A DNA stretch of 64,000 nt from an uncultured Bacteroidota bacterium (GTDB lineage: Bacteria; Bacteroidota; Bacteroidia; Bacteroidales; WCHB1-69): the NCBI GenBank assembly GCA_902786595.1, contig CADADB010000009.1, positions 1 to 64,000 on the forward strand, written 5' to 3'. Both the position numbers and the translations under genes were made by a program. The notes below the pieces were generated by a model that had not been told where the DNA came from, made no database searches, and saw only the letters and a list, made by a program, of their open reading frames with translations. Positions 36,131 to 43,323 of this stretch are shown here, one piece after another (positions within the stretch are counted from its first letter, which is position 1; each line of letters begins with the position of its first letter).

Positions 36131-37477
36131 ATGCACACTTCTGACGAACTGCAAATGGATTCGCGATTGCCTTCCTCTTCCGGCGAAATCACCTCCTCGT
36201 TCGAGAACATCTCGGACGTGTTCACTGCGTATGCGGAAATCCCGTCGAGTGGGTTCAACCGCTTGTATAAGGCGAAGCGGTACGGAAAGTGGTTTGTGCT
36301 GAAGGGCCTGAAGCCGGAATTTCAGAGAAAAGCTGTCTATAATGAGCTGCTGACTAAGGAGTTTGAGTTGGGGGTGCAGATGGACCACCCCAATATCGCG
36401 CATACGTTCAGCTTCGAGACTGACCCTGTCGCGGGGCCGTGCATCGTGATGGAGTATGTGGATGGCTGTACGCTCAAGGAGTTCCTCGCACAGAGTCCAT
36501 CGCGGGCCCTACGGATAAAGGTTGCGAAGGAGATACTATCGGCAATGTCCTATTTCCACGGCAAACAGATTATCCATCGTGATCTGAAGCCCGACAACAT
36601 CTTGATCACGCACAACGGACACAATGTGAAGATCATTGATTTCGGGTTGGCGGACACCGATTACCACGGCATTCTGAAGCAGCCGGCGGGTTCGGACAAG
36701 TACGCTGCGCCTGAACAGAAGAGCGGTGGCGTGCCGTTGGACTGTCGTGCCGACCTCTATGCTTTCGGGGTTATCTTGCATCAGCTTTTCCCCTATGGCT
36801 ACGGAGGTGTGGTTCGCAAGTGCACGCAACCCGACCGTGAGAAGCGCTTCGGCAATGCGGAGGAGATTCTGCGGCGGATGCAGCAGCAACTGCAGTTGGT
36901 TCCGCTCCTTGTTGTACTGGCGGTTTTGATCTGCGGCGGGATAGGGACGTGGGTGCTGCAACCAAAGACACCAGAAAGTTCGGAAGAAGGACAATCCGTT
37001 GAGGTTGAGGAGGCATCAATGGAAGAAGAATCCTCCAGCTTGGTTGAGGAAAAGGATGAGATACCGTTGCAGTCGCCCGTTCAGGAGGTGTCAAATCATG
37101 CGGATTCGCCTTCCAAAGAGGAGAGCGTTTCTTTGGAAAAACCAGATGGCCGGCAGATTCCGGCAGAAGTGGAGAAGCGGGTAGAACAGGCCGTAGATAC
37201 GCTTTTCCGTCCGTTTTGGGAATGGAACAAGGCGGCAGAAGCTCGCGGGTTGTCACCGGTTGACAAGTTGGCGGAATACACTCAGTCCGACTTCTTCAAG
37301 AACAATTACGAAATCCGGGAACGGCACCGCGAGGCCGTTGTCAACGATATATTGCGGCGTTACCCGCAGTGTGGGCCTATCAAGGAGAAAGTGACCATGT
37401 ACTATAACACCCTGTTTGCGAAGCGGATGATTGCGGTGGGCAACGTGGTGTACGAGTGGCAGAAGGCCGCGCGCTAA
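36131..37477 (+). CDS. Transmembrane Ser/Thr protein kinase (Hanks type)
   Basis: 448 residues from 36131 (36155 is an alternative). Kinase domain from about 35 to 250: FNRLYKAKRYGKWFVLKGL (ATP lysine), CIVMEYVDGCTLKEFL, catalytic loop HRDLKPDN (149-156), DFG (170-172) and APEQKSGG. A single membrane helix (about 258-275) is followed by an acidic linker and an extracytoplasmic C-terminal region ending LFAKRMIAVGNVVYEWQKA. The layout is that of a sensor kinase. The gene converges on the FISUMP gene and their stop codons overlap (37474-37477), so there is no room for a terminator between them. Confidence 0.9.
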   Translation: MHTSDELQMDSRLPSSSGEITSSFENISDVFTAYAEIPSSGFNRLYKAKRYGKWFVLKGLKPEFQRKAVYNELLTKEFELGVQMDHPNIAHTFSFETDPVAGPCIVMEYVDGCTLKEFLAQSPSRALRIKVAKEILSAMSYFHGKQIIHRDLKPDNILITHNGHNVKIIDFGLADTDYHGILKQPAGSDKYAAPEQKSGGVPLDCRADLYAFGVILHQLFPYGYGGVVRKCTQPDREKRFGNAEEILRRMQQQLQLVPLLVVLAVLICGGIGTWVLQPKTPESSEEGQSVEVEEASMEEESSSLVEEKDEIPLQSPVQEVSNHADSPSKEESVSLEKPDGRQIPAEVEKRVEQAVDTLFRPFWEWNKAAEARGLSPVDKLAEYTQSDFFKNNYEIRERHREAVVNDILRRYPQCGPIKEKVTMYYNTLFAKRMIAVGNVVYEWQKAAR

Positions 37478-40119
37478 TCGCGGAGGCAGCGAACGGAAAA
37501 CCCGTTATGAAGCTCAGATCCACCACCAAAACACGCATAGGGACTAAAATAGTCTAGGTACACGCAAAAGCCCCCGTACTCGCAAATTCCGCCGGCTTGC
37601 GTAGAAGACCAGAATCCAGTGAAGCTGTGTTCGTCGCAAACAGGAATAATCGAGAAGCCCGAAGCGTTGTTCGTATTCTGGTTGTAACCTACAGCACAAG
37701 GAGAGTAACACATGCTGCCGCTGCACTCCCACCATCCTTCTGTGGAGGATAGAGCCTTGGCAATATATTCACTGTTGCTGTCGCAGATGTATTCGCTTTG
37801 GCTGCCCATATAGTTCTTCAATTGCAGCCAATCTGTGTCGCTCGGCAGATGCCACCCTGCAGGACAGATGCCTCTGCGGGATCCGATAAACGTCACTAAC
37901 AATATATTCTGGTAATCATCGTTCACGCTGGTTTCCCCGAAGGCCGTATTGAATGTATCTACAGCCGCATACCAGTTGTACAGCAGGCCGTAGTTCATCG
38001 GCGCATACGTCGCTGAGTCGTTGTATAGCCAGCATGCCTGCTTGCCCGTATAGGTGGAACCAGTACCCGCAGCCGGGATGAGGTACGTCCCCGTGCTCGG
38101 AGAGGTTGTGGTCCGCAGGTTATCCCGCATCCAGCACTGGTTACCGATCTGCACGGTGTTGTAGATGTTACCCTCATGGTCGGTAACTGTAGGAGTGCCG
38201 GGACAAGGTTGCGCATCACCTGCGGGGACGACTATTTCTTCCGTGGTGAAGAACACCTCCTCCCCGTATCCTGTGCCCGCGCTGTTGGTGGCGTAAGCCC
38301 GTACGTAGTAGGTGGTGCTGGGTGACAAACCAACGATGTAGCTCGTGAAACTGCCGATGTCGTTGCCATCCGAGGTGTGACTGTCGTTCAGTGTGGGGTT
38401 CTGCGATGTACTCCAGCAGACACCGCGCGCAGTCACATTCGAACCGCCTGTGCCAGTTACATCGCCACCACAGGTGGCGGTATAGATAGTGATGTCGGTC
38501 ACCATGCTGGTTGATACCGTAGGGAGTGCCAATGCAGTGAAAGAAGTCTGCTGCCCGTAAGCTGTCCCCGCGCTGTTGGTGGCATACGCCCGCACATAAT
38601 AGGTGGTTCCAATGGCCAATCCTGTGATGTTACAGGAAAAATAACCTATACCAGTACCTCCTGAAGTATGACTGTCGTTCAGTGTGGGATTCTGGGAGGT
38701 GCTCCAGCAGATGCCCCTTGCCGTAACGATGTCGCCTCCATTCGAAATCACATTGCCTCCACAGGTGGCAGAGGAAGCGGTGATGTTGGTTACATTGCCA
38801 GTTGACACTTCTGGAAGATTTGCCAAGGTAGTGAAAGAAATCTCTTGTCCGTATGTTATTCCTATACTGTTGGTGGCATAGGCACGCACATAGTAGTCGG
38901 TGTTGGGCGACAGTTCTGTGAGGATGCTTGAGAAAACGCCTGTGCCGGAGCCGTCGTTGGTGAAGTTGTCGTTTATCGTGGGGTTCTGCAAAGTGCTCCA
39001 GCAAATACCCCGTGAGGTTACATCCGCTCCGCCGTCAGCGGTAACCTCACCGCCGCAGGTGGCAGAGTAGGAGGTGATATTCTCTACCGCAAAGGTTTGT
39101 ACCACTGGAGGTTCCGATTGTGTGTCAAAAAAGAGCATGTCACCGTAAGTGAATCCGAACGCCGTTTGGGCGTAGGCACGGTAATAATAGCGGGTGGCAT
39201 TTTGCAAGTCATGGGCTTCGTAGTGGAAATGCTCGCCGTCGGCAGTTGCTATGAGTTGAACCATCCCCGTTAGCTGTTCATTGTCGGCGAGTTGGAAGCC
39301 CCTCTCTGTAACTGGATATTCGGCATCTTCGATCACAGAGCCGTTCAGCCAAGCTTCTGTAGGGAGGATGTTAGAGGCAGCTTCCGTAGTCACTATCGGC
39401 AACGGCAGTGTGAAAGTCAACGGAAGCAACTCCGAGTTATATTGTTCTTTCATTTCGGTCGCACTGGTAAACTCTGTGTTCGCTAATTGGGCATAGCCGA
39501 TGTAGGACATGATGTCGCCGTAGTTGAACGGCAGGTCAGTGCTTCCCTTGGTATCGCCATCCGCTTTTTCCATCGGTGATATGCTTCCCTTGCCGAGATA
39601 TTCGAGGCGGTTCTGTCCGGCGCGGCCCGCATTGACCATCTTGATCTGGATGGTGCCGTTGTCTGTCCGGGCGTTGAGCAGGTAGGTTTGCGGGGACGCT
39701 AACCAGGATCGGAATTTGTGGCTTCCCGGATCTAAAGAACCTGAGTAGGTGGCCGTCACGATGCCGTTCATGTCGCAGATTTCGAGCAGTACCTCTGAAG
39801 CTTCCGGCAGATAAAGCTCAAAGTCTGTCACCCCGTCAAACGGATTCGGCACATTTTGGAAAAGTCGCACGCCATCACTGAGCTGTTCGATTTCTTCAAT
39901 GCCGGTTTGCCCTATGAAGAGAGTAGTGTCGGGATAGTAGAGCATCTCCTGCCAATGCCGGGTGACGTTTTCCACGGTGACGGTGCTCAGCGGAACGTAC
40001 TGCCCGTATTGGTTCTGCCCGGTGAATTGCAGGGTGACGGGGTCTTGGGCGTGGCCTAACAATGAGCAAACGACCAAGACGGTCATACAGACAATCTTAT
40101 TCAAGTCAAGTTGTGCCAT
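37474..40119 (-). CDS. FISUMP-domain surface protein with tandem FN3-like repeats
   Basis: 881 residues from the Met at 40119, which gives a clean signal peptide (1-25, ending LLGHAQ). Then a T9SS-sorting-like segment NVPNPFDGVTDFELYLPEAS, about four 88-residue repeats (about 335-690) containing TATCGGDVTGTGG, RGVCWSTSQNPTLND and TTYYVRAYATNSAGTGYG, and a C-terminal FISUMP domain (WMRDNLRTT, YGLLYNWYAAV, CPAGWHLPSDTDW, FWSSTQ, GFSVRCLRD). Probably a secreted or outer-surface protein; FISUMP domains are C-type-lectin/FGE-related. Three 31-bp repeats overlie its promoter. Confidence 0.85.
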   Translation of the reverse strand: MAQLDLNKIVCMTVLVVCSLLGHAQDPVTLQFTGQNQYGQYVPLSTVTVENVTRHWQEMLYYPDTTLFIGQTGIEEIEQLSDGVRLFQNVPNPFDGVTDFELYLPEASEVLLEICDMNGIVTATYSGSLDPGSHKFRSWLASPQTYLLNARTDNGTIQIKMVNAGRAGQNRLEYLGKGSISPMEKADGDTKGSTDLPFNYGDIMSYIGYAQLANTEFTSATEMKEQYNSELLPLTFTLPLPIVTTEAASNILPTEAWLNGSVIEDAEYPVTERGFQLADNEQLTGMVQLIATADGEHFHYEAHDLQNATRYYYRAYAQTAFGFTYGDMLFFDTQSEPPVVQTFAVENITSYSATCGGEVTADGGADVTSRGICWSTLQNPTINDNFTNDGSGTGVFSSILTELSPNTDYYVRAYATNSIGITYGQEISFTTLANLPEVSTGNVTNITASSATCGGNVISNGGDIVTARGICWSTSQNPTLNDSHTSGGTGIGYFSCNITGLAIGTTYYVRAYATNSAGTAYGQQTSFTALALPTVSTSMVTDITIYTATCGGDVTGTGGSNVTARGVCWSTSQNPTLNDSHTSDGNDIGSFTSYIVGLSPSTTYYVRAYATNSAGTGYGEEVFFTTEEIVVPAGDAQPCPGTPTVTDHEGNIYNTVQIGNQCWMRDNLRTTTSPSTGTYLIPAAGTGSTYTGKQACWLYNDSATYAPMNYGLLYNWYAAVDTFNTAFGETSVNDDYQNILLVTFIGSRRGICPAGWHLPSDTDWLQLKNYMGSQSEYICDSNSEYIAKALSSTEGWWECSGSMCYSPCAVGYNQNTNNASGFSIIPVCDEHSFTGFWSSTQAGGICEYGGFCVYLDYFSPYACFGGGSELHNGFSVRCLRD

Positions 40120-40199
40120 ACAAATTTCCGCGAATAAAACGTGCAAAAATACAAATTTTCGCGAATAAAAGCGGGGAATATACAAATTTTCGCAAATAA
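40119..40199. repeat. Three 31-bp-period repeats over the FISUMP promoter
   Basis: Near-identical 20-bp blocks TACAAATTTTCGCGAATAAA start at 40119, 40150 and 40181 (first copy with TTTCC, last with GCAAATAA). The spacing is exactly 31 bp, about three helical turns, so all copies face one side of the DNA. The minus-strand -7 box TATTTTTG (40151-40144) lies between copies 1 and 2, and copy 1 reaches the start codon. It looks like an operator array. Confidence 0.7.
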
Positions 40200-40215
40200 C
40201 GGTCTTGCGGCGTGG

Positions 40216-41142
40216 CTAAGGGTGGTGTTCCATTGCCACCCTGAAACCGACGGAAACGCTGGCATCGTTGCCACTGAAGGAATCCCGGCAGGTCACGCGG
40301 CAATAGGTGGGGAAGTAGGTCCATGCACCGCCGCGCAGCACGAATTGGCTTCCGGAATTGGCCACAGGGTTCGTCTGCAACGTGCTGGGGTACGGCCCGT
40401 AGGTGTCCAGGCACCACTCCCACAGACTGCCGCTCATGTCGTGGAGACCCAATTCGTTGGGGAGTTTCCCGCCCACAGGGTGCAGCGTCCCGTTGGCATT
40501 CTCCTTGTGCCAGGCAACCTCATCTACATCGTTGCTGCCGCTGTAACACAAATGCAGAGACCGGTTCCCGCCCCGTGCGGCAAATTCCCATTGCGCCTCG
40601 GTGGGCAGCCGGAAGGGAAGACGAGTCATGGCACTCAACTTTTCCATAAACCGTAATGCGTCGGTTCGCGACACGTTGTAGGCGGGGAAATCATCTCCTC
40701 TTCCGTATTGTTCCGGCCAGTCCAGCTCGTCGCCCATAATCGTGCGCCATTCCCGCTGGGTGATTTCGAACTTGCCGATATAGTAATTGCTGAGTGTCAC
40801 CTCATGTACGGGATTTTCATTGTCGCGGGCTTCGGTGTCGTAATTGTCGGCTTGGGGATTGGTACGCTGGGCACCCATCTGGAAACTGCCGCCTTCCACC
40901 CGCACCAGATTCGCAACGAGGTTCCGCACCACGGTTTTCTGTTCGTCGCTGATGTCCATCGTGTCGGCCCAGTGGATGAGGATCCCGTTGATATCATCCA
41001 CCTTCGAGAAATCGTCGTGCTCGTAGAGGTAGTCCCCCTGCTCGAAGACAGGATCTTTCCCGCAAAAGCTAAGGAGAAGCCCCATCGTAAAAAAGAGAGC
41101 TACCCATTTTTTTTTATACCAATATCTTTTCACCCTTTTCAT
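40216..41142 (-). CDS. FGE-sulfatase (SUMF1)-family lipoprotein
   Basis: 308 residues. Signal with lipobox LLLSFC (Cys27). After a 70-residue N-terminal region comes a full formylglycine-generating-enzyme fold: VEGGSFQMGAQ, EITQREWRTIMG, RLPTEAQWEFAARGG, LHDMSGSLWEWCLD, FVLRGGAW and GFRVAM. The domain is usually a structural or binding fold in Bacteroidota lipoproteins. Whether this one has copper/oxygen-dependent activity is unclear: I did not find the paired active-site cysteines in the usual context. It lies just downstream of the FGE/beta-barrel gene on the same strand. Confidence 0.87.
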   Translation of the reverse strand: MKRVKRYWYKKKWVALFFTMGLLLSFCGKDPVFEQGDYLYEHDDFSKVDDINGILIHWADTMDISDEQKTVVRNLVANLVRVEGGSFQMGAQRTNPQADNYDTEARDNENPVHEVTLSNYYIGKFEITQREWRTIMGDELDWPEQYGRGDDFPAYNVSRTDALRFMEKLSAMTRLPFRLPTEAQWEFAARGGNRSLHLCYSGSNDVDEVAWHKENANGTLHPVGGKLPNELGLHDMSGSLWEWCLDTYGPYPSTLQTNPVANSGSQFVLRGGAWTYFPTYCRVTCRDSFSGNDASVSVGFRVAMEHHP

Positions 41143-41179
41143 TGTCTATTCTTCATTCTACATTCATAATTCATAATTC

Positions 41180-42382
41180 TTAATTCTTAATTGGAAAACT
41201 AACCCCCACCCCCATCCGTACGCCCCATGCGCATCTTACCTCGTTGATCGGGTTGAGGTTATAGACCATCCCTGTGGCTTCGGCGGAAAGGGCGAGGTGC
41301 CAGACGTGGAACATCACACCGAGCGAGGCGGTGGGACCATAGTAGTTCCGTTTCGGGAAGTTGTGCCAGCCCTGGTCGCTCTCGAAGTTAAGAGTGCGGT
41401 AGCCGAATCCGGCTCCAATATGGAGGGAGAACAGGTCGTGGGGACGGACAACCAACCCCAATTGGCCTTCGAGGTAGGTGGTCTTAGAGACACCGGTGAG
41501 GATGTAATGTACGTTAGGGCTGAAAGATGAGAAAGCGCCTTTGTAGTTGAAGTTGGTCATCGCGCTGAGGTACCAGCCGAAGCGTTTCACGGTGCCGATC
41601 TTGAATCCGAAGGACCATTGTGGCATCGCGGTGTAGGTGGTGTTGAGGGTGAAGAAGGTGGTCAGCGGGTAGGCGTTGAGGAATGCCTTTCGTTTGTCGG
41701 CTTTTCCCTGTCTTTCGGCGGCCTTTTCTGCGGCGAGAAGGGCCCGTATGGAGACCTTTGTGGTGTCGTTGGCGGTTGTTTGGGAGGGTGGGGGAGTGCT
41801 CCTCGCCATCCTGAGGCTATCCTCCTTGCTCCACACAGATTCCTCATCATCATTGCCTAAGTCTAAGTAATCGTCATCATCCTCGCCGTCGTAATCCATC
41901 GCCAGTCGGAAACCCGTGGAGGCATCGTTTCCACCAAGGTAGAAGGAGGGGGTGATGTCTGGGAGGAGACCCGTCTGGACGGCACACGTCCATTCCGATT
42001 CCGTGGGGAGGCGGTACTGCATATTCGTTTTCTGGTTAAGCCAGAAGATGAAAAGCTGCACCTCGTCGCGGGAGACGTTGGTCACGGGCAGATAGTCGTC
42101 GGCTTCTCCGTTCGCATGGGTGCCCATGACCTCGTTCCAAAGCCGCCTCGTGACCTTGTGCTTGGCGATGTAGAATCCCTTGACGGGACCGGCACTCGTT
42201 TGCGCGGCTGAAGCGTCGGTCGTGGGCGTGCAGGACGGCACAAAGCGCATCTCGATGACGGGGTTGCTGTTGTGTGAGATGTCGTTTTGGGAATAGAGAA
42301 GTGAAGGGAATACGTTTGATAAAAGGCACACTATCAGCGTGATAAGAAATATTTGCCGTGATGCTGATAGGTTCTTTGCCAT
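41180..42382 (-). CDS. Partial FGE-like domain fused to an outer-membrane beta-barrel-like domain
   Basis: 400 residues with a signal peptide (about 1-32). Residues about 45-175 read as a shortened FGE fold (EMRFVPS, GFYIAKHKVTRRLWNEVMG, NVSRDEVQLFIFWLNQKT, YRLPTESEWTCAV, ASTGFRLAMDYDG), but the core GxxWEW and RGGSW motifs are missing. After an acidic linker (DGEDDDDY) and a charged helix, residues about 240-400 alternate like beta-barrel strands (WYLSAMTNFNYKG, GFGYRTLNF, WGVRMGVGVSFPI). An unusual join that would present an FGE-like cap on an outer-membrane barrel. Confidence 0.78.
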   Translation of the reverse strand: MAKNLSASRQIFLITLIVCLLSNVFPSLLYSQNDISHNSNPVIEMRFVPSCTPTTDASAAQTSAGPVKGFYIAKHKVTRRLWNEVMGTHANGEADDYLPVTNVSRDEVQLFIFWLNQKTNMQYRLPTESEWTCAVQTGLLPDITPSFYLGGNDASTGFRLAMDYDGEDDDDYLDLGNDDEESVWSKEDSLRMARSTPPPSQTTANDTTKVSIRALLAAEKAAERQGKADKRKAFLNAYPLTTFFTLNTTYTAMPQWSFGFKIGTVKRFGWYLSAMTNFNYKGAFSSFSPNVHYILTGVSKTTYLEGQLGLVVRPHDLFSLHIGAGFGYRTLNFESDQGWHNFPKRNYYGPTASLGVMFHVWHLALSAEATGMVYNLNPINEVRCAWGVRMGVGVSFPIKN

Positions 42383-42418
42383 AAAGTCCGAAATTCTTCC
42401 ATGATCTTGAAAGATTCG

Positions 42419-42427
42419 GCAAAATTA
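42419..42427 (-). promoter_or_regulatory. -7 element upstream of the FGE/barrel gene
   Basis: TAATTTTGC on the minus strand, 37 nt before the start at 42382; likely also drives the 40216-41142 gene. Confidence 0.5.
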
Positions 42428-42577
42428 CAAAAAAAACAAATTCTCACTTATTTGAGAACAATAATATCAGGGTATTTGCGGACGGTGTTCATGACGAGTT
42501 GGTTTTCTGGCGGAAAAGATACAAATTTTAGTGAACAGAGAAGAGAGAAATTTGTCGTTGACCGTTAGAATAATAAA

Positions 42578-42617
42578 TCGGGCTAAACTGGCGATTCTTC
42601 CCTCCAGTTCAACCCGA
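42578..42617 (-). terminator. Intrinsic terminator of the 43-46 kb genes
   Basis: Stem TCGGGCTAAACTGG (42578-42591) with CCAGTTCAACCCGA (42604-42617), 12-13 pairs, with a T/A-rich minus-strand tail. Lies 37 bp beyond the stop of the 42654-43289 gene. Confidence 0.6.
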
Positions 42618-42653
42618 TTCGATTGGTGAAACAGTGCGGAATATTCTTCTGTA

Positions 42654-43289
42654 TTATTCTTCGATTTCTAAAGATGTACCATCGTCATAGATGATTGACG
42701 ACACATGGTACTCTATCTGTAATTTGTCTAATTCAGCAGCTTTTAGTTTGGCAAGGGCATCACTGTGGTCGTATGTTATTACAATTCGATTAATGACAGT
42801 GGATGCTTTTGCCTTGACAGGGCTTCCCGCTACGTTCCACGAACCCTCTTCCAGTGTGTTACCTGCACCATCTTTGATGTCAACATAGAATTGGAATCCA
42901 TTGATTTTTTTGTCTGTGTTGTTGGTCGCTTTCAAGTCGAACGTGATGTACTGATCCTGCCAATCAGATGTGAAGTACTTCTTTACAAAACAAATAGACA
43001 TAGCTTTGTCAAGCTCTTTTTGGATTTCTTTGTTTCGATTCTCTTTATCTTTTTCGGCTTTTGCCGAGGTAAAAAGACTTTCATACGTGACACTATCATA
43101 GATTGAGTAACCATAAGAGGATGCATAATCTTTGATAAGGGAGGCTTCCTCGTCAGTCACAAGTCCTTGCTTTACTAACGAGGCAAGGTCATTGTCAACT
43201 GTTTTTTCGTTATAACAGTTGTTCAAGCTTACTTTTGAGCTGCAGGCAAACAATAAGCCCGCTAACATCATAATAAATAATTTTTTCAT
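42654..43289 (-). CDS. Lipoprotein of unknown function, 211 residues
   Basis: Signal with lipobox LLFAC (Cys16). The rest is a charged helix (about 30-95) followed by a beta-rich C-terminal half (YFTSDWQDQYITFDLKAT, INGFQFYVDIKDGAG, VINRIVITYDHSDA), resembling Ig-like folds of small Bacteroidota lipoproteins. It follows the 43324-46134 gene by 34 bp and ends at a terminator; it is probably the second gene of that operon. Confidence 0.75.
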   Translation of the reverse strand: MKKLFIMMLAGLLFACSSKVSLNNCYNEKTVDNDLASLVKQGLVTDEEASLIKDYASSYGYSIYDSVTYESLFTSAKAEKDKENRNKEIQKELDKAMSICFVKKYFTSDWQDQYITFDLKATNNTDKKINGFQFYVDIKDGAGNTLEEGSWNVAGSPVKAKASTVINRIVITYDHSDALAKLKAAELDKLQIEYHVSSIIYDDGTSLEIEE

Positions 43290-43323
43290 AACGGATTTTT
43301 TTAATTTGTTACTTTACGGATTT

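Noticed and set aside
42470-42540. Minus-strand fragment PPENQLVMNTVRKYPDIIVL before the lipoprotein terminator region
   Set aside because: About 20 codons with no clear start or family; too short to call even as a remnant.
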